Shown here piece after piece: positions 35,357 through 42,705 of a DNA stretch of 64,000 bases. A model generated the notes under the pieces. That model had not been told where the DNA came from. It saw nothing but the letters and a program-made list of their open reading frames with translations, and did no database searches. Position numbers and translations under genes: made by a program. The DNA lies in contig NZ_AP025465.1 in assembly GCF_024347355.1 (NCBI RefSeq), positions 1,426,001 through 1,490,000 of the forward strand, written 5' to 3'. Source of the stretch: Vibrio chagasii. GTDB lineage: Bacteria; Pseudomonadota; Gammaproteobacteria; Enterobacterales; Vibrionaceae. Numbering within the stretch: the first letter of the stretch is position 1; the number at the start of each line of letters is the position of its first letter.

Positions 35357-36205
35357 TTAATCGAGTAGATGATGGCACATCAGTTCAATAAAACTGACTG
35401 GCGATTCAAGCATTGGGGTATGTGACACGCATTCAAGCTCAATGAGTTCTAATGATTTAAACGCCCCTCCTAAATCCAGCCAAGTGCTCAAAGGTGCGAT
35501 ACTGAAATCGAGTTCGCCAATAGCAACAATAACTTCTAGCTGATTGACCATAGGCAGAGTCGCTACATCTATACTGTTAAAAATATCCCCCCATAGTGCG
35601 TCAAGTACTGTTGTGTTGGTGTGTACTCGTTCCCAAAGGGGAAGTTCATTAAAGCTAGGATCTGCCCAGCGCATAGGGCTTAATCGATTACATAGATGGA
35701 CAAACTTTTTATGTGGTTCTTTGTTTATGTCGTGTTCGAGCTTTCCAATATTTTGTTTAAATAGGCGCTTTCGTTCACCTGACGCATGACTTTCCCAGTG
35801 TGAAAACTGTTTGGCTTTCATCTCTTCAGATAAGCTTGGTGATGCTCCAAAAATCATAACCTTCTCAATATGAATATTGGAAGAACTGGCGAAGTGAAGC
35901 GCCATGTAAGCATGCCCTGAATGACCAAGAACAAAGGCTTTTCGTATATTAAAACTCTCGCAGATAGCTTCAATATCGTCAGAGATAATATCTAAATTAA
36001 TTGTCTGGTTATCTTTTCCCGTTAAAGCAAACCCACGATGGTCTAGATATAGGCAGGTAAAGTAGTCGTGTAGCGCTTTCGGTATTACTCGCTTGTAGTA
36101 ATCAACACTACCAATAATCAATAAATTTGGTCCTTCGCCGTGTTGTTCGGCTTTAAGTTGATACCCATCGCGCTTGAAGATTGTCTGGTTTTTAGTTTTC
36201 ATCAC
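35357..36205 (-). CDS. Alpha/beta hydrolase
   Basis: A 282-residue alpha/beta-hydrolase with the nucleophile elbow GHSGH (LGHSGHAYMALHF), the oxyanion-strand LDHRGFALTG and a late E-C-V-S-H-T-P catalytic His. The protein is divergently placed 62 bases from a LysR gene, the usual layout for an activated hydrolase gene. The substrate is unknown; haloperoxidases, esterases and C-C hydrolases share this pattern. Confidence 0.8.
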   Translation of the reverse strand: MMKTKNQTIFKRDGYQLKAEQHGEGPNLLIIGSVDYYKRVIPKALHDYFTCLYLDHRGFALTGKDNQTINLDIISDDIEAICESFNIRKAFVLGHSGHAYMALHFASSSNIHIEKVMIFGASPSLSEEMKAKQFSHWESHASGERKRLFKQNIGKLEHDINKEPHKKFVHLCNRLSPMRWADPSFNELPLWERVHTNTTVLDALWGDIFNSIDVATLPMVNQLEVIVAIGELDFSIAPLSTWLDLGGAFKSLELIELECVSHTPMLESPVSFIELMCHHLLD

Positions 36206-36267
36206 TCTTAACTCACATCGTTTTTTTGAACCTTATCGCGATAGATAATCCTGATAAATAGGCTAAT

Positions 36268-37191
36268 ATGAGATTCAGTATTGGTAGTTTTGGGATAATA
36301 AGATTGGAAAGGATCGATAACGCTTGGTTAAACTCATTCCTTTGTGTGTATGAACAGAACAGCTTCATCAAGGCTTCGGAGCGCTTGTTAATTCCGAGCT
36401 CTACGGTAAGTCGTCATGTTCAACAACTTGAAAATGAGATTGGCAATAAACTGTTTTATCGGACTACCCGCAAGGTTACGCCAACCTCAGCGGGCGAGAT
36501 TCTGTATAACGAGATAAGAGAGCCGCTTCGTCGCCTGAGTCAGACGTTGCAAAGCCTCACCATTTCAACTGAATCAGTAAAAGGAAGTATTCGCTTAAGC
36601 ACGCCAGACGTTCCGTTCATTGGCGATGTTCTTGCTGATTTTGTGGTCGACTATCCCAATATATCTCTGTTCTGTGAACACAGTACGTCCATCGAAAGCG
36701 CACTCAACAGTGACCCAGATATCGTGATTAGCTTTGAGCGAGGATCGCTGGATGATAGGGATTGGATTTCTCGTCCTTTATGCCAATGGGAGAGTGCTGT
36801 TTTGGCTTCTCCAACTTGTTTGGTGGAACACGGTTCTCCAAGTAAAATTGAAGAGTTAAGAGCGTTGCCATGTATCTCTAGCTATAAAGCTTTTGGCGGC
36901 AACCCTTGGGTCTTTAGCAGGACAAAAGACGACTCGAAGGGCTTGGATATCAAGTCAAATATTAATGTCGATGGTGGGTTTATCGCGAAAGCCGCTGCGA
37001 TCCGCGGGCTTGGTTTTGTTGCTTTACCAAGAGAGTTTTGTCGTGAGGAAATAGAGCGGGGCACATTGGTTGAACAGTACTTAGATGACCAATTAGCGCC
37101 CCTGACGATATATATTCATTACCGTTCGATGAGTTATCACACACATCTAACTAAGCTGTTAGTCAACTTCATACGTGAACGAGCAAACTGA
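36268..37191 (+). CDS. LysR-family transcriptional regulator
   Basis: A 307-residue regulator with winged helix-turn-helix (PSSTVSRHVQQLE) and effector domain. It is a paralogue of the LysR protein next to accD. By alignment with that protein the first 12 residues are unsupported, and a TTG at 36304 (LERIDNAW) may be the real start. It probably controls the divergent hydrolase gene. Confidence 0.85.
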   Translation: MRFSIGSFGIIRLERIDNAWLNSFLCVYEQNSFIKASERLLIPSSTVSRHVQQLENEIGNKLFYRTTRKVTPTSAGEILYNEIREPLRRLSQTLQSLTISTESVKGSIRLSTPDVPFIGDVLADFVVDYPNISLFCEHSTSIESALNSDPDIVISFERGSLDDRDWISRPLCQWESAVLASPTCLVEHGSPSKIEELRALPCISSYKAFGGNPWVFSRTKDDSKGLDIKSNINVDGGFIAKAAAIRGLGFVALPREFCREEIERGTLVEQYLDDQLAPLTIYIHYRSMSYHTHLTKLLVNFIRERAN

Positions 37192-37196
37192 TCGAG

Positions 37197-37598
37197 TTAT
37201 TCGGCTTCTGAAAACTCTCTAAGCGCGCTCATTGCGGCTTCAGCTTTGTCTTTCTGAACGAAGATATGGTCGTGGTAATAGCCAGCAATCACGTTGGCGC
37301 TAATACCGTATGAACCAAGCTTTGTGGCGAAAGCAGCGGTTAACCCAACCGCTTCAAGGCTTGAGTGTACAGACAAAGTAATCAAGCTAAACACACCATC
37401 GAAACTTAACTGCGCTTGAGTCGCCACTTCTTCTGTTAGTACTAAAGTTAACCCTTCTTTTTCTCGAAAGGTCGCCATCGGATTGAGGTGGACATAGTCG
37501 GCTAATTCTCCCTCTACCGTACAGAAAACATAGTTGCCTTCAATGAGTTCTGGTGACATGGACTTTAGCAGAATGTTTAAATCGGTAATGGCGGTCAT
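37197..37598 (-). CDS. ACT domain-containing protein
   Basis: A 133-residue protein of two tandem ACT-like units (about 1-62 and 66-130; GVFSLITLSVHSSLEAVGLTAAFATKL and NVIAGYYHDHIFV). The ATG at 37598 with GGGAAA upstream gives the usual family length; the frame extends 18 codons further. ACT domains bind amino acids; no catalytic domain is attached, so a regulatory role is likely. It converges with the LysR gene, only 5 bases apart. Confidence 0.78.
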   Translation of the reverse strand: MTAITDLNILLKSMSPELIEGNYVFCTVEGELADYVHLNPMATFREKEGLTLVLTEEVATQAQLSFDGVFSLITLSVHSSLEAVGLTAAFATKLGSYGISANVIAGYYHDHIFVQKDKAEAAMSALREFSEAE

Positions 37599-38075
37599 CG
37601 TCTTTTTCCCTGCGTAATCGCGTTTGTTTATGGTGTTGGATAGTGCAGTCAAGATAGAGGTAAGCTGTCGGCGAGTACAATTAATAATATTTATTCACTA
37701 TAAGCACGACTAATCGCCCGTAATTTTAATTCTGTATTTTTCGGTTTTTGCAGCGTTTTGGTGTGTTATGTGTCAATAGTGAAGATCATTCCGCTTCCAT
37801 ATACCATTTTTAACCAACCATTCGACTTTTGTTAAAATTAGAGCTTTTGATCAAATTATATAAAATGTGATTGCATAAGCTTTTCAAAATAGTTTGCCCC
37901 CACTCGAAGTTCCTAGTGAGATGAATATAAATTAATAAGCAATCTCATTTTTATTGTCTTAGGTTGAATTTGTAACACTGTTGCTTCACGTATTGAGCGT
38001 ATAACGCTAGCTGTCTGCATTTTCGTGTTTGTCGTAGGTAACAACCAACAAACCTAAAATATCAAGGAACAAGCT
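37599..38075. other. Intergenic region upstream of the protease
   Basis: About 480 bases with the promoter of the ACT gene (leftward) and of the subtilisin gene (rightward). No RNA or repeat is recognisable; the segment 37800-37960 is AT-rich. Confidence 0.4.
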
Positions 38076-39668
38076 ATGTTAAAGAAAGTATTAAGTTGTT
38101 GTATTGCAGCCACATTTGGTATTTATTCTGCATCAAGTTTGGCTCAAGGTTCGGCTTTAAATTCAACTGAAAACTTACAACAACCTATTGCTCCACTGAT
38201 GTTGGCTTCATCAGATGATGCGATCACTGATCGTTATATTGTTGTATTGAAACAACCGCAGATGCTAATGAATGACGCGGCTGGATTACAGCAGTTCACT
38301 CAACAAACGGTAGGCCAGATGGCCAATTCGTTTTCAATCAAAACAGACGATGTTTTTGATAGCTCCATTATTGGCTTTGTGGCAAATCTAGACGCACTTC
38401 AATTAAAGCAACTCAGACGTGATTCTCGCGTTGAATATATAGAACAAGACCAAATACTCAGTATCGATCCTGTTGCTTCAAATGAAGCCGTTCAAAGTAA
38501 CGCGATTTGGGGGCTAGACCGAATAGATCAAAGAAGTCTTCCTTTGGATCGAAACTATAATGCCAATTTTGATGGCTCTGGTGTAACAGCATACGTGATT
38601 GATACGGGCGTTAATAATAATCATGAGGAATTCGGCGGGCGCTCGGTTTCTGGCTATGATTTCGTGGATAATGATGCTGATTCGAGTGACTGTAATGGGC
38701 ATGGTACCCACGTTGCAGGAACGATTGGCGGTAGCCAGTACGGTGTGGCTAAAAATGTCGATATTGTTGGGGTAAGAGTACTTAGCTGTTCGGGCTCAGG
38801 AACCACATCTGGCGTAATATCTGGTGTGGACTGGGTTGCTCAAAATGCATCAGGGCCTTCAGTCGCAAATATGAGCTTAGGTGGCGGTCGTTCAACCGCA
38901 TTGGATAGTGCGGTACAAGGCGCAATTCAATCTGGAGTGAGCTTTATGTTGGCAGCGGGTAACTCAAATGCCGATGCGTGTAATACATCACCAGCTCGTG
39001 TACCAAGTGGTGTGACGGTGGGCTCAACAACCAGCTCTGATTCACGTTCAAGTTTCTCGAACTGGGGCAGCTGTGTTGATCTATTCGCACCGGGATCTCA
39101 AATTAAGTCTGCTTGGTATGATGGCGGCTATAAAACGATTAGTGGAACTTCCATGGCGACGCCACATGTTGCCGGCGTTGCAGCCTTGTACTTACAGGAA
39201 AACAACGGCTTAACACCGCTTCAACTCGCAGGGTTACTGAACTCAAGAGCCTCGGAGAATAAGGTTTCTGACACAAGAGGAACCACCAATAAACTGCTGT
39301 ATAGTTTGACTGATAGTGGTTGTGAACCGGATTGCGGTGGTCCAACACCTGGACCAGATCCAGATGGAAAACTAGTCTCTGGCGTGCCGGTTAATGGACT
39401 GAGTGGCAGTCGAGGACAAAAGGACTACTTCTACATGGACTTGGAACAGGGTCAACAGCTGACAGTGGTCACCATTGGTGGCACAGGCGATGCGGATCTG
39501 TATCTACGTTTCGGGGATAAACCAACGCTTAGTACGTGGGACTGCCGACCTTACCGATCGGGCAACAGCGAGACTTGTACGGTGAATGTCACCCAAAGCG
39601 GCAGATATCACGTGATGTTGAATGCATACTCGGCGTACAGTGGTTTGACGCTTCAAGCAAACTTTTAA
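38076..39668 (+). CDS. Secreted subtilisin-like serine protease (S8) with PPC domain
   Basis: A 530-residue secreted protease: signal peptide (1-24), I9 propeptide/inhibitor domain (about 50-130), peptidase S8 domain (about 145-400) with the catalytic triad Asp176 (VIDTGV), His209 (GHGTHVAG) and Ser359 (GTSMATPH), a Pro-rich linker (GPTPGPDPDG) and a C-terminal pre-peptidase PPC domain (about 430-530, with TGDADLYLRF). The PPC domain is normally removed after secretion. It should be exported by type II secretion and degrade extracellular protein; relatives are thermostable proteinase-K-type enzymes. It is monocistronic with its own terminator. Confidence 0.93.
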   Translation: MLKKVLSCCIAATFGIYSASSLAQGSALNSTENLQQPIAPLMLASSDDAITDRYIVVLKQPQMLMNDAAGLQQFTQQTVGQMANSFSIKTDDVFDSSIIGFVANLDALQLKQLRRDSRVEYIEQDQILSIDPVASNEAVQSNAIWGLDRIDQRSLPLDRNYNANFDGSGVTAYVIDTGVNNNHEEFGGRSVSGYDFVDNDADSSDCNGHGTHVAGTIGGSQYGVAKNVDIVGVRVLSCSGSGTTSGVISGVDWVAQNASGPSVANMSLGGGRSTALDSAVQGAIQSGVSFMLAAGNSNADACNTSPARVPSGVTVGSTTSSDSRSSFSNWGSCVDLFAPGSQIKSAWYDGGYKTISGTSMATPHVAGVAALYLQENNGLTPLQLAGLLNSRASENKVSDTRGTTNKLLYSLTDSGCEPDCGGPTPGPDPDGKLVSGVPVNGLSGSRGQKDYFYMDLEQGQQLTVVTIGGTGDADLYLRFGDKPTLSTWDCRPYRSGNSETCTVNVTQSGRYHVMLNAYSAYSGLTLQANF

Positions 39669-39735
39669 ATTTAGGTTTGAACAATGGTTTCAAAAAGTCA
39701 CTCACTAGTTTAGTCAGTTCAGAAGACTGATAGCC

Positions 39736-39765
39736 AAAGCCCACCTTGTTGTGGGTTTTGTTTTT
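39736..39765 (+). terminator. Intrinsic terminator of the protease gene
   Basis: AAAGCCCAC pairs with GTGGGTTTT (one G-T pair) and is followed by GTTTTTGG. Confidence 0.85.
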
Positions 39766-39790
39766 GGTTTGTAGGAGGCAACAAAAGGAT

Positions 39791-39919
39791 ATGGCGTTGC
39801 TTGCTTTGGTTGATAAGCAGGAATTGGCGGTACTTCGACGAACTTTCGGTTACGTCTCAGAAAAGCTCGAAGTTTGTATGCTAGATTTAATAGTGATACA
39901 CAACTGGAGATATCGATGA
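39791..39919 (+). CDS. Possible small protein (42 residues)
   Basis: ATG at 39791 with AAAGGA seven bases before it and GGAGG further up. The frame is 42 residues and overlaps the next small frame by four bases (ATGA), an arrangement typical of coupled genes. It matches nothing I recognise. The pair ends in the terminator that the IS4 element later split. Confidence 0.3.
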   Translation: MALLALVDKQELAVLRRTFGYVSEKLEVCMLDLIVIHNWRYR

Positions 39920-40002
39920 TCTGGCTTTCGGTGAAAGTACTACAGATTGGACTTGTCTACGGATACACGAAGTATCAACAAACAAAAAGAGCTCCAGTGT
40001 AG
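39916..40002 (+). CDS. Possible small membrane peptide (28 residues)
   Basis: ATG at 39916 with GGAG seven bases upstream; the 28-residue product has a hydrophobic half and a basic tail (KYQQTKRAPV). Its stop codon lies inside the terminator hairpin, as expected for the last gene of a transcript. The sequence is complete up to the IS insertion, so the insertion did not change it. Confidence 0.35.
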   Translation: MIWLSVKVLQIGLVYGYTKYQQTKRAPV

Positions 40003-40004
40003 GG
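39994..40004. repeat. Target-site duplication, left copy (11 bp)
   Basis: CCAGTGTAGGG directly abuts the left inverted repeat and recurs at 41435-41445 on the other side. Eleven bases is normal for IS4-family elements. Confidence 0.85.
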
Positions 40005-40021
40005 CAATGTAGATCAGATAA

Positions 40022-40086
40022 GGATCGGTTGACCGATCCTTCTTCTGAGAGATAATCGGAAGCCTGTTTCTAGGCTTCCGATTTTT
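40022..40086 (+). terminator. Two stem-loops upstream of the transposase
   Basis: GGATCGGT/ACCGATCC (40022-40039) is followed by TTCTTCT. ATCGGAAGCCT/AGGCTTCCGAT (about 40056-40082) is followed by TTTTTT and then directly by the ATG. Such terminators shield an insertion sequence from outside transcription and keep transposase low. Confidence 0.75.
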
Positions 40087-40087
40087 T

Positions 40088-41425
40088 ATGTCTATCCAAA
40101 ACTATTTTGTCGATTTCCTCGAAGAAAATCCTGTTGATGTAGCTCAACTCACCACTTTCTCTGAACATATCCCAGATGAATGGGTTGTTAAGGCAGCTAG
40201 TCTTTCTGATAAAGCGACTATTCGCCGACGTCGACTACCAAGTGACATGGTCTTGTGGTTAATTGTCGGCATGGCCTTCTTCCGTAATGAACCAATTGCC
40301 GAAGTCGCACGAAGAATGAATGTCTGTGCGGATGGCTTGGCTGATGAAGAGTTATTAGCAAAAAGTGCTTTAACCCAGGCAAGACAACGTTTAGGCAGTG
40401 CTGCACCAGAGTGGTTGTTTAAACAATGTGGGCGAACGTGGGGTCTTGAACGATACCGTGATGATACGTGGCAAGGATTACAAGTTTTTGCTGTAGACGG
40501 TGCTCTTTTTCGCACCGCGGATACGCCCGAACTTAGAGAGCACTTTGGCTCGGGTAATACCTCGAGTAGCAGGCAGACACCACATCCAATGCTAAGAGTT
40601 GTGACTATGATGAATGTCCGTTCTCATGTCATCGTTGACGCTGCCATAAGCCCTTATCGGCGTGGTGAAATCCCACTTGCTATGCCCTTCATCGACTCTT
40701 TACCAGATAACTCTGTGACGTTACTAGATAAAGGTTTTTACGGTGCAGACTTACTTCTCTCTCTTCAAAATAGCGGTATTAATAGACATTGGTTGATACC
40801 AGCAAGGAAAGGGTTGAAATACACACTTTTAGATGAAGAAGAAAGCAATGATATGCTCATCGAAATGAACGTCTCACCGCAAGCTCTCAAAAAGAACCCT
40901 AGTTTACCTGAAAAATGGCAAGTCAGAGCGGTGACCTATGAAGTACAAGGTAAGCAGAAAACTGTTTTTACATCCCTTCCAAGAGCAGACTACGACGCGA
41001 AAGCGGTAGCCGAACTTTATCATGAACGTTGGGAAATCGAATTAGGTTATCGTGATATCAAAAGCTCAATGCAACACAATGCCTTAGTATTACGCAGTAA
41101 AACAGTAAACCTTGTTTATCAAGAACTCTGGGGGCTGTTGCTTGGTTATAATTTGGTAAGACGTGAAGCAAGTCAGGCAGCAGTTGAACATGGAAGAATG
41201 CCGAATGAAATTAGCTTTAAATACGCTTGTCAGTTTATAGCGAGCCAACTGAAGGTGATGAGTAAAGCGATATCGCCAGGCAATACACCTAAGCGTTTAA
41301 AGAGTCTAAGGGGAGACTTATCAGTCCTCTTTATAGACAAACGCCCTAAGCCTAATCGGCCTAGGGCGGTAAAAATATCAAAGACTCGCTACCCAATTAA
41401 TCGCAAAGCAGCTCCGCTTAAGTGA
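40088..41425 (+). CDS. IS4-family transposase
   Basis: A 445-residue DDE transposase with the IS4 N-terminal domain (about 10-110), first Asp in AVDGALF, second Asp in LLDKGFYG and the YREK signature Y-HE-R-W-E-I-E-LGYRDI-K holding the catalytic Glu. The frame is intact. No ribosome site precedes the ATG, which directly follows a terminator-like T run, so expression should be very low. Confidence 0.95.
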   Translation: MSIQNYFVDFLEENPVDVAQLTTFSEHIPDEWVVKAASLSDKATIRRRRLPSDMVLWLIVGMAFFRNEPIAEVARRMNVCADGLADEELLAKSALTQARQRLGSAAPEWLFKQCGRTWGLERYRDDTWQGLQVFAVDGALFRTADTPELREHFGSGNTSSSRQTPHPMLRVVTMMNVRSHVIVDAAISPYRRGEIPLAMPFIDSLPDNSVTLLDKGFYGADLLLSLQNSGINRHWLIPARKGLKYTLLDEEESNDMLIEMNVSPQALKKNPSLPEKWQVRAVTYEVQGKQKTVFTSLPRADYDAKAVAELYHERWEIELGYRDIKSSMQHNALVLRSKTVNLVYQELWGLLLGYNLVRREASQAAVEHGRMPNEISFKYACQFIASQLKVMSKAISPGNTPKRLKSLRGDLSVLFIDKRPKPNRPRAVKISKTRYPINRKAAPLK

Positions 41426-41434
41426 ACTACATTG

Positions 41435-41445
41435 CCAGTGTAGGG
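41435..41445. repeat. Target-site duplication, right copy (11 bp)
   Basis: CCAGTGTAGGG, identical to 39994-40004. Confidence 0.85.
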
Positions 41446-41578
41446 GCTCTTTTCTTTTGTTTTTCGAATAAACGCGTTTTATGTTGCGTGGTAAGGAAAG
41501 AAAAATCGGTTCTGTCCGGTTTAATAACGAGTAGCTAAATGACTTCCCCTTAATACCTCTTAACCGATAAGCGAAAGT

Positions 41579-42394
41579 ATGTTGAAAATTGAACCCATTA
41601 CACCTCACATTGGCGCTCGTATTCATGGATTAAATCTTTCGGATTGTAGTGAGAGTGAACTCGATGATGTGTACAAAGCACTTGTTACTTATCAAGTCAT
41701 TTTCTTGGATGAACAAAGCCTCTCGCCTGAACAACACTTAGCACTTGCAAAACGGTTTGGAGATCTCGAACCCGCTCATCCTTTCTTTCCGAGTGTAGAA
41801 CAAGTTCCGCAAGTCAGTGTGATAGAAACTACTCGAGGTAATGCGCCAATGGAGAGTTATTGGCATACCGACTTAACGTGGCGGGAGCTGCCATCTAAAG
41901 CCTCTCTATTACATGCTCAACATGTACCGGATATCGGTGGCGACACGATTTGGTGTTCAATGACCGCAGTGTTTGATTCATTAGATGAAAGCATGAAAGA
42001 CAAGCTAAGGGGCTTATCGGCAACGCATTCTTTAGTCGCATTTGAGGGTATTGAATCGGACCAAATCGAGCTAGATTGGCATAAGTCGCTGCTGAAAACT
42101 GCGCAAGAAAACCCGCCGGTGGTACATCCCTTAGTGCAAGTTCATCCAGAAACGGGCAAAGAGACGTTATATATCAACGAGCAATTTACCCGTTACATCA
42201 ATGAGCTTGAGCGTGAAGAAAGTGATTCATTACTTAGCCAGTTGTTTGAAATTGCACGACGACCAGAATATCAAGTGCGTTTTAAATGGAACAAGGGCTC
42301 AATGGCGATATGGGACAACAGGGTCACTCAGCATTATGCCGTTATTGATTATGGTGATACTCCACGAAAAATGCACCGGGTAACAGTCACCTAA
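41579..42394 (+). CDS. TauD/TfdA-family dioxygenase
   Basis: A 271-residue Fe(II)/2-oxoglutarate oxygenase: the HxD pair in YWHTDLTW, a Thr/Arg-containing middle (HPLVQVHPETGKETLYIN), and the distal His and 2-oxoglutarate-binding Arg in WDNRVTQHYAV and PRKMHRVTV. TauD releases sulfite from taurine, TfdA attacks 2,4-D; neither can be confirmed without the substrate pocket. No tauABC lies nearby. It is transcribed alone and downstream of the IS4 element. Confidence 0.85.
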   Translation: MLKIEPITPHIGARIHGLNLSDCSESELDDVYKALVTYQVIFLDEQSLSPEQHLALAKRFGDLEPAHPFFPSVEQVPQVSVIETTRGNAPMESYWHTDLTWRELPSKASLLHAQHVPDIGGDTIWCSMTAVFDSLDESMKDKLRGLSATHSLVAFEGIESDQIELDWHKSLLKTAQENPPVVHPLVQVHPETGKETLYINEQFTRYINELEREESDSLLSQLFEIARRPEYQVRFKWNKGSMAIWDNRVTQHYAVIDYGDTPRKMHRVTVT

Positions 42395-42504
42395 CGTTGT
42401 AAATCAAGCCCAAGACGAAGCGACTAAATATTTTGACTCATCGATTAATGTGATTTACTTTTAGCGCTAATGTTCAACTCAAGACAAATACAAGGAGGAT
42501 TTTT

Positions 42505-42585
42505 ATGAAAGTGTGTGAATTTAACTTCGCGCATATTTTTTGGTACGACCAAAACTCAAGTTTTAACACTATCGTGCTGCGATAA
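42505..42585 (+). CDS. Leader peptide upstream of the ABC-F gene (26 residues)
   Basis: ATG at 42505 with an ideal AAGGAGG (spacing 7) opens a 26-residue frame, MKVCEFNFAHIFWYDQNS to VLR, ending in TAA 120 bases before the ABC-F start. The strong ribosome site contrasts with the weak one of the ABC-F gene. Codons 18-21 lie in the 5' arm of the hairpin that follows. Leader peptides of this kind control many ribosome-protection genes by drug-induced stalling. Confidence 0.7.
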   Translation: MKVCEFNFAHIFWYDQNSSFNTIVLR

Positions 42586-42703
42586 CCAAAACTTGAGCGA
42601 AGCATTTCAATATAACCTTCAATAGAGTTTCTTCACTCTAGTTTACTTGGTTGTTGTCAGCGAATGACGACAGCGCTTTGTTGCGCTTGAAACTTGAGTA
42701 AAC
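42555..42703 (+). promoter_or_regulatory. Attenuator with alternative hairpins
   Basis: CTCAAGTTTT (42555-42564, inside the leader frame) pairs perfectly with AAAACTTGAG (42588-42597). The same arm can pair with a second copy, AAACTTGAG (42690-42698), just before the ABC-F start. GTTTACT (42641-42647) can pair with AGTAAAC (42697-42703), which covers the ribosome-binding area. No T run follows, so control of translation is more likely than termination. Confidence 0.65.
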
Positions 42704-42705
42704 AA

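Larger units (their letters stand above)
40005..41434 (+). mobile_element. IS4-family insertion sequence (1430 bp)
   Basis: Bounded by imperfect 19-bp inverted repeats (CAATGTAGATCAGATAAGG on the left against CAATGTAGTTCACTTAAGC on the right strand; 15 of 19 match) and an 11-bp target-site duplication. It carries one full-length transposase and two hairpins before it. The intact ends and long duplication indicate a recent, complete insertion. Confidence 0.9.
39985..41453. other. Intrinsic terminator split by the IS4 element
   Basis: Left arm AAAAGAGCTCC (39985-39995) and right arm GGGGCTCTTTT (41443-41453) pair perfectly apart from one G-T pair if the element and one duplicated copy are removed, with loop AGTGTA and a TTTTCTTTTG tail. 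The insertion lies in the loop and arms of this terminator. Confidence 0.75.
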
